Origin: Nemertoderma westbladi | Lineage: Eukaryota; Xenacoelomorpha; Nemertodermatida; Nemertodermatidae | Direction: 5' to 3' | Assembly (NCBI GenBank): GCA_032718475.1 | Contig: JAUCBJ010000300.1 | Location: 1-39,392, forward strand | DNA length: 39,392 bases | Shown here: in pieces, positions 30,345-39,392 of the stretch | Numbering within the stretch: the stretch's first letter is position 1 | Layout: every line of letters begins with the position of its first letter | Translations under genes and position numbers: made by a program | The notes under the pieces: model-generated | Told to the model about the DNA's origin: nothing | Databases searched by the model: none | What the model saw: the letters and a program-made list of their open reading frames with translations, nothing else

Positions 30345-31615
30345 ATGCATGAGAATTACCCTAATTCTACCGCTAGCATCGGTGGCACTCCGGTTGTGGG
30401 CTCTCTAGATATTCGCCCATCCTACCTAGCAGTATTGAGACATGGACGCGGACATCTAATATCGCCGTCCAACCCGTATAATTGTCCCGGTTTAACCCCG
30501 ATACAACCCGTCACCGAGGTGGAGGAGAGCGTTGTACGAAACGCGTTAGACGCTATTCGGCAAAAGATCAGAAAAGGAACCTACGATTGTTTAGACAAAC
30601 GTAAATTGCAACAACAAGTCCAAGCAGTAAAAGAATTAGCTTTACCTCAGTTCGATCGGGAAATCCAGAAACTCAAAGAAGATATCGAACTTGGACGAAC
30701 CTACTCTTTACAAGAGTTTTTGGACGAACGCTTCCAACGACAAGCGGAGGAAAATCAGCTTGAAGAGAAGCACATCGAAATGGACGAGAGAGAAGAAGCA
30801 GCTTTAGCGCAACCAGAAGCTCAAATCCTTATGACTGATCTCTATTCCAAAACCATCATTCATCCTTCGATGGTTCCCCATTTCAGAGACAAACTCTTCG
30901 CCACGGTACAACCCCAACCGGTTGATATCAACTTAAGATCTAGAGATCTTATCGCTGACGCTCCTATGTTACAACGTCTGCCAATCAAGGCCACTTGTGT
31001 CGACGGTATACTCGTTGAACCTCCGGACAATCGAGCGGATCTTGTCCGTCGTATGGTACATGAGGTCAACCTACGCACTAGACCTTTACCGGACTCATTT
31101 TATGAGATCAAAGACCACCCCTATTATGTCAATTTAACTCAATATTATATGGTGAAACCGGAAGATCCTACACACAGTTTAAAGTTTCTACCATTGATGA
31201 ATCCCACGGCGACTTGTTCATAAACTCGCATCCTGAATTACAAGAAATTCATAGACGACCATATGAATATAGAGCCAAAGAACGTGAGTCGGAAAGAACC
31301 ATCAAACCGAGGAAATTTCTCACTACTCACAGTCAACCTACTATGCAAACGACCCATCAGGGACCAGTAAGAGCTGCTGTCCTGAAATGCGCTCTAAAGG
31401 TTGTTCGACCTCGTTCCACTGAAGTTGATATCAATCAACCGGGTACCTCGACCGGCGGATACACCGACCGTAATCCGAAACCTTCTGATGCAATTGTATT
31501 GCACCCCTCGCCCAGGAGTTATAGCCCTCCGAGTAAAGTGGCTCGCCCCAATGAGAAAAAGACTCTTACTAGCCTCAAAAAACTTCTTAAACGCCGTTCA
31601 CGAAAGAAAGACTGA
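30345..31615 (+). pseudogene. Accessory ORF downstream of BEL pol, function unknown, one frameshift
   Basis: ATG 30345 opens 292 codons to a TAA at 31221. From about 31190 the next frame carries on (DESHGDLFINSHPELQ) to TGA 31613-31615, so one base was gained or lost and the protein would be about 420 residues. Residues about 60-160 are highly charged and look like a coiled coil (KRKLQQQVQAVKELALPQF ... EENQLEEKHIEMDEREEAA). Residues 165-290 look globular. The C terminus is proline-rich, then very basic (KKLLKRRSRKKD). There is no signal peptide, no membrane span and no cysteine-rich ectodomain, so it is not an ordinary env. A degraded homologue lies at 2418-2970, and the other copy suggests a longer N terminus. 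I do not recognise the family. Confidence 0.65.
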
Positions 31616-31685
31616 TAGTTTAGAGTATTTTTTGTATTTTAGAAACTGTGATTTTTATATTTTATAGACTTAAATCCCATTTTCT

Positions 31686-31693
31686 GGGAGCGG
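31686..31693 (+). promoter_or_regulatory. Polypurine tract of the BEL element
   Basis: GGGAGCGG lies directly before LTR C, the place where plus-strand synthesis is primed. The same bases precede LTR D at 3041-3048. The single C makes it a short, imperfect tract. Confidence 0.55.
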
Positions 31694-32825
31694 TGTAAAA
31701 GCTTTTGCGGACATAACTAGTCATTTTCCCGCAATGCGCAGAATACTCTAAAATGGCCCTTAAAATTGATTCAACTGCGCGACGGGAAGGAATTAGAACC
31801 AAGATGACGAAATCTGTCAGCTGATTCTTTGTTGACGTGGAACTCTCTTTGTTCTGGCATTATTCAGCCAATCAGAGCGATTTTCACTTTATGGCTAAGA
31901 GAATCCTACCTAAACTCGCGCAATGCATTATGGTCTAGATTCTATTTTTCTGAGAATTCGAACAACTCAGAATTCTGTGCTTCTGTGTAGAAGGTATTTG
32001 GCCTAGGAAACATCAAATGGCCTTGATTATAAGAACGTAAAACTATTAACCTGATGAACACCTACATTTCTCATTACAATTCAATTCAACTCATTACAAT
32101 GCATCACGTAACACATACTGACTGTTCACTGCATCATTTTACTTCTGTTTACAGTCTTTATTAATTGTTGTTATATTAATGGATATTGTTGTTATATTTG
32201 GAGAATACCGATAAATAATCATAAACCCCTCAATCTTCTTGATTACTGAGGTAAGAGGAACAGGTTTACCGGTAACGACTGCGACTTAAATTATAGTGGT
32301 TTGTGTGAATTAAATGCTATTTCATAATCCCTACGTGTGTCAGTTGCAATCCTCCTTATATATGATCAAATTCAGTGACGGTCGGCAGATTAGTGCGAAG
32401 TAGTGTGAAGTAGTGTGAAGTCGTGTGAAGTAGTGTGAAGGTTAATAAAGCATCTCCTAAAGAATGCGCTGTTTACGAAACTCTGTGGCCATCTAGTTGT
32501 GATTAGTATAAGTCATAACTCTGTTTTTATACTTAAAGCGCCACATCCTAAAGGAACTGTTAATATTTCCCCGAAAGTAAATATATTTGTCAGAGATTAT
32601 ATAGTAACGATCAATCGAATAATACAGTAGGTCTACACTGCAATAACTTTCAAGGCATCCGAATCCAGTCTCCCATCCGTGGGTGATAGGTCGCGCACGG
32701 ACTGGCTTCGGCTGATGTAACTCCAGTACACTACTAGGTAATCGATATAGGCCAAAGTCGATTTATAAACAAGAGGACAACTAAAATTGGCAGGTTAAAC
32801 TGCTAAAGGTCTAAAAGCGCGAACA
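31694..32825 (+). repeat. LTR C (3' LTR of the BEL element)
   Basis: TGTAAAAGC ... GCGCGAACA, followed by CAAGG and the gypsy integrase. It carries four TAGTGTGAAG-type decamers (about 32399-32440), AATAAA at 32444-32449 and the terminal hairpin at 32656-32714. It retains CpG at several sites where LTR B has CA or TG. One visible indel relative to B lies near 31990 (C is shorter there). Confidence 0.93.
32656..32714 (+). other. LTR terminal hairpin
   Basis: Arm 32656-32670 (CATCCGAATCCAGTC) pairs with 32700-32714 (GACTGGCTTCGGCTG) with two mismatches in 15. An inner CCCA/TGGG stem sits at about 32672-32683. The loop keeps GGTCGCGCAC. Present in all LTR copies (D, D tail, A, B, C). Confidence 0.7.
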
Positions 32826-33147
32826 CAAGGCGTCCCTGAGGGCCCGACTAACCGGCCCCAACTGGGTGGATGAACTGCCCTGGGCCCTTCTCGGCAACCG
32901 GACCGCCCCAAAGGAAGACCTGAACTGCTCCTCGGCTGAGTTGGTGTACGGCTCACCACTAACGGTGCCCGGTGACTTCGTCGCCTCGCCAACCAATCCA
33001 CTGGAATCCACAACCTTCCTTCAGGACCTCCACAAACACGCGAGGCAGTTCGTGCCGACACCAACTCGCGACACGGGAAACCCGGCTCATCTGTGCCTCC
33101 TCAGCTCTGTACAAGCGAGTACGTCTTTGTGCGTACTGACGCACGTA
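32826..33147 (+). pseudogene. pol: Ty3/gypsy integrase, C-terminal part separated by the BEL insertion
   Basis: From the second CAAGG the reading continues the integrase core left at 11825 and 18226: LTGPNWVDELPWALLGNRTA, then SSAELVYGSPLTVPGDF, both standard for this clade after the catalytic Glu. The frame is shifted near 33090-33110, after which EYVFVRTDAR is readable in a neighbouring frame. It breaks off at about 33147, where LTR sequence begins, so the end of integrase, any 3' untranslated part and the left of the 3' LTR are deleted. GC content matches the gypsy element, not the BEL element. Confidence 0.9.
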
Positions 33148-33217
33148 CTGGTGTCAACATAGTGTATTACATTGAAGTGATGTGAGTCGCGCTAATGCGA
33201 GAATCGCGCTCACTACA
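33148..33217 (+). repeat. Ty3/gypsy 3' LTR, right end only
   Basis: The 70 bp correspond one-to-one with 8474-8543 and end CACTACA. They begin exactly at the right arm of the hairpin seen in the 5' LTR. The bases after it (CCCGC) do not obviously match anything just left of the 5' LTR, so no gypsy target duplication could be confirmed. Confidence 0.8.
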
Positions 33218-33316
33218 CCCGCCCAAAACTAACGACAAAAATAACAATGATTTCTATTTCCAGATGTTAATATCTTCCTTGGGATAATAAATTTAAAATA
33301 CGTAATGAAACGTTGA

Positions 33317-36300
33317 GAAACCGGTTGAGGGGCGCTGTGGATCCTTTAGAAGATAAAGTGGCCCTCGATATTGGAAACCGGGTGAGGGGTGCTGTGGGTC
33401 CTTTAGGAGACAAAGTGGCCCTCGGTATTGGAAACCGGGTGAGGGGTACTGTACCACAAGCCGGCACAGCATTCTTAAAAATGCAGCTGCAATGCAGCAT
33501 GCCGATCCTAGTAGTAGAGGGGTACTGTGGATCCTTTAGGAGACAATGGTAGCCCTCGGTATTGGAAACCGGATGAGGGGTGCTGTAGATCCTTTAGGAG
33601 ACAAGTGGCCCTCGGTAGTGGAAACCGGGTGAGGGGTACTGTGGATCCTTTAGGAGACAAAGTAGCCTCGGTATTGGAAACCGGGTGAGGGGTGCTGTAG
33701 ATCCTTTAGGAGACAAAGTGGCCCTCGGTATTGGAAACCGGTTGAGGGGTGCTGTGGATCCTTTAGGAGACAAAGTGGCCCTCGGTATTGGAAACCGGGT
33801 GAGGGGTGCTGTGGATCCTTTAGGAGACAAAGTGGCCCTCGGTATTGGAAACCGGGTGAGGGGTGCTGTGGGTCCTTTAGGAGACAAAGTGGCCTTCGGT
33901 ATTGGAAACAGGGTGAGGGGTGCTGTAGGTCCTTTAGGAGACAAAGTGGCCTTCGGTATTGGAAACCGGGTGAGGGGTGCTGTGGATCCCTTAGGAGACA
34001 AAGTGGCCCTCGGTATTGGAAACCGGCTGAGGGGTACTGTGGATCCTGTAGGAGACAAAGTGGCCCTCGGTATTGGAAACCGGGTGAGGGGTGCTGTGAG
34101 TCGTTTAGGAGACAAAGTGGCCCTCGATATTGGAAACCGGGTGAGGGGTGCTGTGGATCCTTTAGGAGACAAAGTGTCCTTCGGTATTGGAAACCGGGTG
34201 AGGGGTGCTGTGGATCCTTTAGGAGACAAAGTGTCCCTCAGTATTGGAAACCGGTTGAGGGGTGCTGTGGGTCCTTTAGGAGACAAAGTGGCCTTCGGTA
34301 TTGGAAACCGGGTGAGGGGTGCTGTGGATCCCTTAGGAGACAAAGTGGCCCTCGGTATTGGAAACCGGTTGAGGGGTACTGTGGATCCTGTAGGAGACAA
34401 AGTGGCCCTCGGTATTGGAAACCGGGTGAGGGGTGCTGTGAGTCGTTTAGGAGACAAAGTGGCCCTCGATATTGGAAACCGGGTGAGGGGTGCTGTGGAT
34501 CCTTTAGGAGACAAAGTGTCCTTCGGTATTGGAAACCGGGTGAGGGGTGCTGTGGATCCTTTAGGAAATAAAGTGACCCTCGGTATTTGAAACCGGGTGA
34601 GGGGTGCTGTGGATCCTTTAGGAGACAAAGTGGCCATCGGTATTGGAAACCGGGTGAGGGGTGGTGTGGATCATGTAGGAGACAAAGTGGCCCTCGGTAT
34701 TGGAAACCGGGTGAGGGGTACTGTGGATCCTTTAGGAGACAAAGTGGCCCTCGGTATTGGAAACCGGGTGAGGGGTACTGTGGATCCTGTAGGAGACAAA
34801 GTGGCCCTCGGTATTTGAAACCGGGTGAGGGGTGCTGTGGGTCCATTAGGAGACAAAGTGTCCTTCGGTATTGGACACCGGGTGAGGGGTGATGTGGATC
34901 CTTTAGGAGACAAAGTGGCCCTCGGTATTGGAAACCGGTTGAGGGGTACTGTGGATCCTGTAGGAGACAAAGTGGCCCTCGGTATTGGAAACCGGTTGAG
35001 GGGTGCTGTGGATCCTTTAGGAGACAAAGTGGCCCTCGGTATTGGAAACCGGGTGAGGGGTGCTGTGGATCCTTTAGGAGACAAAGTGGCCATCGGTATT
35101 AGAAACCGGTTGAGGGGTGCTGTGAATCCTTTAGGAGACAAAGTGGCCCTCGGTATTGGAAACCGGTTGAGGGGTGCTGTGGATCCTTTAGGAGACAAAC
35201 TGGCCCTCGGTATTGGAAACCGGGTGAGGGGTGCTGTGGATCCTGTAGGAGACAAAGTGGCCCTCGGTATTGGAAACCGGGTGAGGGGTGCTGTGAGTCG
35301 TTTAGGAGACAAAGTGGCCTTCGATATTGGAAACCGGGTGAGGGGTGCTGTGGATCCTTTAGGAGACAAAGTGTCCTTCGGTATTGGAAACCGGGTGAGG
35401 GGTGCTGTGGATCCTTTAGGAGACAAAGTGGCCCTCGGTATTGGAAACCGGTTGAGGGGTACTGTGGATCCTGTAGGAGACAAAGTGGCCCTCGGTATTG
35501 GAAACCGGATGAGGGGTGCTGTGAGTCGTTTAGGAGACAAAGTGGCCCTCGATATTGGAAACCGGTTGAGGGGTACTGTGGGTCCATTAGGAGACAAAGT
35601 GTCCTTCGGTATTGGACACCGGGTGAGGGGTGCTGTGGATCCTTTAGGAGACAAAGTGGCCCTCGGTATTGGAAACCGGTTGAGGGGTACTTTGGATCCT
35701 GTAGGAGACAAAGTGGCCCTCGGTATTGGAAACCGGGTGAGGGGGCTGTGGATCCTTTAGGAGACAAAGTGTCCTTCGGTATTGGAAACCGGGTGAGGGG
35801 TGCTGTGGATCCTTTAGGAGACAAAGTGGCCCTTGGTATTGGAAACCGGTTGAGGGGTACTGTGGATCCTGTAGGAGACAAAGTGTCCTTCGGTATTGGA
35901 AACCGCGTGAGGGGTGCTGTGGGTCCTTTAGGAGACAAAGTGGCCCTCGGTATTGGAAACCGGGTGAGGGGTGCTGTGGATCCTTTAGGAGACAAAGTGT
36001 CCTTCGGTATTGGAAACCGGGTGAGGGGTGCTGTGGATCCTTTAGGAGACAAAGTGGCCCTCGGTATTGGAAACCGGTTGAGGGGTACTGTTGATCCCGT
36101 AGGAGACAAAGTGGCCCTCGGTATTGGAAACCGGGTGAGGGGTGCTGTGGGTCCTTTAGGAGACAAAGTGTCCTTCGGTACAGTATTGGAAACCGGGTGA
36201 GGGGTGCTGTGGTTCCTTTAGGAGACAAAGTGGCCCTCGGTATTGGAAACCGGTTGAGGGGTGCTGTGGATCCCGTAGGAGACAAAGTGGCCCTCGGTAT

Positions 36301-38845
36301 TGGAAACCGGGTGAGGGGTGCTGTGGGTCCTTTAGGAGACAAAGTGTCCTTCGGTATTGGAAACCGGGTGAGGGGTGCTGTGGATCCTTTAGGAGACAAA
36401 GTGGCCCTCGGTATGGGAAACCGGTTGAGGGGTACTGTGGATCCTGTAGGAGACAAAGTGGCCCTCGGTATTGGAAACCTGGTGAGGGGTGCTCTGGGTC
36501 CTTTAGGAGACAAAGTGTACTTCGGTATTGGAAACCGGGTGAGGGGTGCTGTGGGTCCTCTAGGAGACAAAGTGGCCCTCGGTATTGGAAACCGGGTGAG
36601 GAATGCTGTGGGTCATTTAGGAGACAAAGTGGCCCTCGGTATTGGGAACCGGGTGAGGGGTGCTGTGGATCCTTTAGGAGACAAAGTGTCCTTCGGTATT
36701 GGAAACCGGGTGAGGGGTGCTGTGGGTCCTTTAGGAGACAAAGTGGCCCTCGGTATTGGAAACCGGGGGAGGGATGCTGTGGGTCATTTAGGAGACAAAG
36801 TGTCCTTCGGTATTGGAAACCGGGTGAGGGGTGCTGTGGGTCCTTTAGGTGACAAAGTGGCCCTCGGTATTGGAAACCGGATGAGGGGTGCTGTGGATCC
36901 TTTGGAGACAAAGTGTCCTTCGGTATTGGAAACCGGATGAGGGGTGCTGTGGATCCTTTGGAGACAAAGTGTCCTTCGGTATTGGAAACCGGGTGAGGGG
37001 TGCTGTGGATCCTTTGGAGACAAAGTGTCCTTCGGTATTGGAAACCGGGTGAGGGGTGCTGTGGATCCTTTAGGTGACAAAGTGGCCCTCGGTATTGGAA
37101 ACCGGGTGAGGGGTGCTGTGGATCCTTTGGAGACAAAGTGTCCTTCGGTATTGGAAACCGGGTGAGGGGTACTGTGGATCCTGTAGGAGACAAAGTGGCC
37201 CTCGGTATTGGAAACCGGGTGAGGGGTGCTGTGGGTCCCTTAGGAGACAAAGTGGCCCTCGGTATTGGAAACCGGGTGAGGGGTGCTGTGGGTCCTTTGG
37301 AGACAAAGTGTCCTTCGGTATTGGAAACCGGGTGAGGGGTGCTGTGGATCCTTTAGGTGACAAAGTGGCCCTCGGTATTGGAAACCGGGTGAGGGGTGCT
37401 GTGGATCCTTTGGAGACAAAGTGTCCTTCGGTATTGGAAACCGGGTGAGGGGTGCTGTGAATCCTTTAGGTGACAAAGTGGCCCTCGGTATTGGAAACCG
37501 GGTGAGGGGTGCTGTGGATCCTTTGGAGACAAAGTGTCCTTCGGTATTGGAAACCGGGTGAGGGGTACTGTGGATCCTGTAGGAGACAAAGTGGCCCTCG
37601 GTATTGGAAACCGGGTGAGGGGTGCTGTGGGTCCCTTAGGAGACAAAGTGGCCCTCGGTATTGGAAACCGGGTGAGGGGTACTGTGGATCCTGTAGGAGA
37701 CAAAGTGGCCCTCGGTATTGGAAACCGGGTGAGGGGTGCTGTGGGTCCCTTAGGAGACAAAGTGGCCCTCGGTATTGGAAACCGGGTGAGGGGTGCTGTG
37801 GATCCTTTAGGAGACAAAGTGGCCCTCGGTATGGGAAACCGGGTGAGGGGTGCTGTGGATCCCTTAGGAGACAAAGTGGCCCTCGGTATTGGAAACCGGG
37901 TGAGGGGTGCTGTGGGTCCTTTTGGAGACAAAGTGGCCCTCGGTATTGGAAACCGGGTGAGGGGTGCTGTGGATCCTTTAGGAGACAAAGTGGCCCTCGG
38001 TATTGGAAACCGGGTGAGGGGTGCTGTGGATCCGGTATTGGAAACCGGGTGAGGGGTGCTGTGGATCCCTTAGGAGACAAAGTGGCCCTCGGTATTGGAA
38101 ACCGGGTGAGGGGTGCTGTGGATCCTTTAGGAGACAAAGTGGCCCTCGGTATTAGAAACCGGTTGAGGGGTGCTGTGCATCCTTTAGGAGACAAATTGTC
38201 CTTCGGTATTGGAAACCGGGTGAGGGGTGCTGTGGGTCCTTTTGGAGACAAAGTGGCCCTCGGTATTGGAAACCGGGTGAGGGGTGCTGTGGATCCTTTA
38301 GGAGACAAAGTGGCCCTCGGTATTGGAAACCGGGTGAGGGGTGCTGTGGATCCCTTAGGAGACAAAGTGGCCCTCGGTATTGGAAACCGGGTGAGGGGTG
38401 CTGTGGGTCCTTTTGGAGACAAAGTGGCCCTCGGTATTGGAAACCGGGTGAGGGGTGCTGTGGATCCTTTAGGAGACAAAGTGGCCCTCGGTATTGGAAA
38501 CCGGGTGAGGGGTGCTGTGGATCCCTTAGGAGACAAAGTGGCCCTCGGTATTGGAAACCGGGTGAGGGGTGCTGTGGGTCCTTTTGGAGACAAAGTGGCC
38601 CTCGGTATTGGAAACCGGGTGAGGGGTGCTGTGGATCCTTTAGGAGACAAAGTGGCCCTCGGTATTGGAAACCGGGTGAGGGGTGCTGTGGATCCCTTAG
38701 GAGACAAAGTGGCCCTCGGTATTAGAAACCGGTTGAGGGGTGCTGTGGATCCTTTTAGGAGACAAAGTGTCCTTCGGTATTGGAAACCGGGTGAGGGGTG
38801 CTGTGGATCCTTTAGGAGACAAAGTGGCCCTCGGTATTGGAAACC
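33317..38845. repeat. Minisatellite, ~97 units of 57 bp
   Basis: The consensus unit starts GGAAACCGGGTGAGGGGTGC, continues TGTGGATCCTTTAGGAGACA and ends AAGTGGCCCTCGGTATT. Variants fall at fixed places: GGATCC, GGGTCC or GAGTCG; TTTAGG, TGTAGG or TTTGGAG; GCCCTC or TCCTTC. Higher-order periods are visible: 342 bp (six units; GAGTCG at 34098 and 34440) and 171 bp (three units; GGGTCCTTTTGG at 38234, 38405 and 38576). Units missing one base cluster at about 36900-37530. The first ~400 bp are the most diverged and the last ~1.2 kb the most uniform. Because 57 is a multiple of 3 and the unit lacks stops in several frames, long ORFs appear on both strands by arithmetic. Confidence 0.97.
33453..33528. 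other. 76-bp non-repeat insertion in the minisatellite
   Basis: Foreign sequence interrupts a unit and is bounded by the 12-bp direct repeat GAGGGGTACTGT (33441-33452 and 33517-33528). Inside is a near palindrome around ATGCAGCTGCAATGCAGCAT. It could be a small insertion with a target duplication or a repair filler. Confidence 0.55.
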
Positions 38846-39392
38846 TAAAATAAAAGTCAAAGTCAAAAAATAAGTATCTTTAATAACCGGGAGAAATTTC
38901 TATTGCGTTAAATAGAGTAAGTTTCTTTTAAATATTGTAATTTATTTTGTTTAGCTTTGATTTGTTTGTGTTGCTTGTGTGTTTGTTAGTTGGTTAAATT
39001 ACCATGAAAGTTTTTCTATAATGCTATATAAAATCGAATAAAAATTGTAATTATTGTAAGATATTATTGTTTTAGCGCATGAATTTGAGTTTCTATGCTG
39101 TTACATAAACAAACACATTGATAAGAGGCGTATTGTTTTAGACATGTATATCTGGAACGCTATATATTTATATTTAATTGTATTAGCAGCTGTTTCCCGC
39201 AATGCACAGTGCCTAACCATGTTACCATGGTAGCGAGATTCGACCTATTGTCCTTAGTAGATGCCGCTCCAAAGACTGATTGTGTATTGATTTTCCCAGA
39301 TATACACTACATACATGTTAAATTGAATGTGACTGAATTTCTCATACTGTAGTCACAGTGTTGTAGTTGTCCTTGCTTATATTACTCAGTAC
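38846..39392. other. AT-rich DNA after the minisatellite, nothing recognised
   Basis: No frame, RNA or repeat family recognised. This may be host flanking DNA. Confidence 0.5.

Larger units (their letters stand above)
18227..32825 (+). mobile_element. BEL/Pao LTR retrotransposon, 14.6 kb, inserted in gypsy integrase
   Basis: The LTRs are 18227-19361 and 31694-32825, both TG...CA, and the element is flanked by the 5-bp duplication CAAGG (18222-18226, 32826-32830). The interior has a 1.77-kb leader, a long gag, DSG protease, RT with YMDD, RNase H, integrase, a 1.1-kb spacer and an accessory ORF. The order protease-RT-RNase H-integrase with a BEL-type RT and integrase is diagnostic. Most BEL/Pao elements are well under 10 kb, so 14.6 kb is large. 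The excess lies in the leader, the gag N-terminal region, the part after pol and the long LTRs. At least seven in-frame stops and four or more frameshifts show it is dead. Confidence 0.93.

Noticed and set aside
30345-31615. Accessory ORF as an env gene
   Set aside because: No hydrophobic signal peptide, fusion peptide or membrane anchor is present. The sequence is charged and coiled-coil-like with a basic tail.
38234-38760. 171-bp higher-order period as alpha-satellite-like centromere DNA
   Set aside because: 171 bp here is just three 57-bp units in one part of the array. The sequence is GC-rich and unrelated, so the length match is a coincidence.
33594-38873. Long ORFs (about 200-466 codons) on both strands in the minisatellite
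   Set aside because: They exist because the unit is 57 bp (3x19) without stops in several frames. Frames on both strands are equally open, and one-base-short units shift them. No start context or non-repeat domain supports a gene.

Overview
This window reads as repeat-dominated, non-coding animal DNA. BEL/Pao retrotransposons are known only from animals, and a complete but decayed BEL/Pao copy is present. The other elements are a Ty3/gypsy element of CsRn1 type and a TTAA-flanked DNA element, both of which fit an invertebrate. I cannot name the species, and I found no convincing host gene, tRNA, rRNA or CRISPR. Every long reading frame belongs to a mobile element or is a by-product of a 57-bp tandem repeat.

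Layout. 1-4257 is the 3' half of an old BEL/Pao relative (called D here): the region after pol, a broken accessory ORF, and an LTR. 4258-4445 is a second LTR tail. 4258-12775 is duplication unit 1: a TTAA element with ~510-bp inverted termini (4572-7318), AT-rich DNA, and a Ty3/gypsy element (LTR end, primer site, gag, protease, RT, RNase H, first part of integrase; 8430-11825) that stops at the edge of LTR A (11826-12961). 12776-18226 is duplication unit 2, the same DNA in tandem, but its gypsy copy lacks about 2.1 kb from gag through RT. 18227-32825 is a 14.6-kb BEL/Pao element with 1.13-kb LTRs (B and C). 32826-33217 is the missing 3' part of the gypsy integrase followed by an LTR end. 33317-38845 is a minisatellite of about 97 units of 57 bp. 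The rest is AT-rich.

Order of events, read from junctions. A gypsy element landed first. The BEL element then inserted into its integrase gene, leaving the 5-bp duplication CAAGG on both sides (18222-18226 and 32826-32830). The LTR tail left of the TTAA element and the 5' LTR of the BEL element then recombined unequally, duplicating about 8.5 kb and leaving a chimeric LTR (A) at the junction. Unit 2 later lost part of gypsy pol and gained a 4-bp duplication in integrase.

The most unusual content is the BEL/Pao lineage itself. It has a very long gag-side region with coiled coils, and a large ORF after pol with no membrane segment and no family I recognise. Between pol and that ORF lies a duplicated, hairpin-bearing module. 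The LTR has a conserved hairpin whose stem shows paired compensatory changes between copies. All copies here look dead, with multiple stops and frameshifts.
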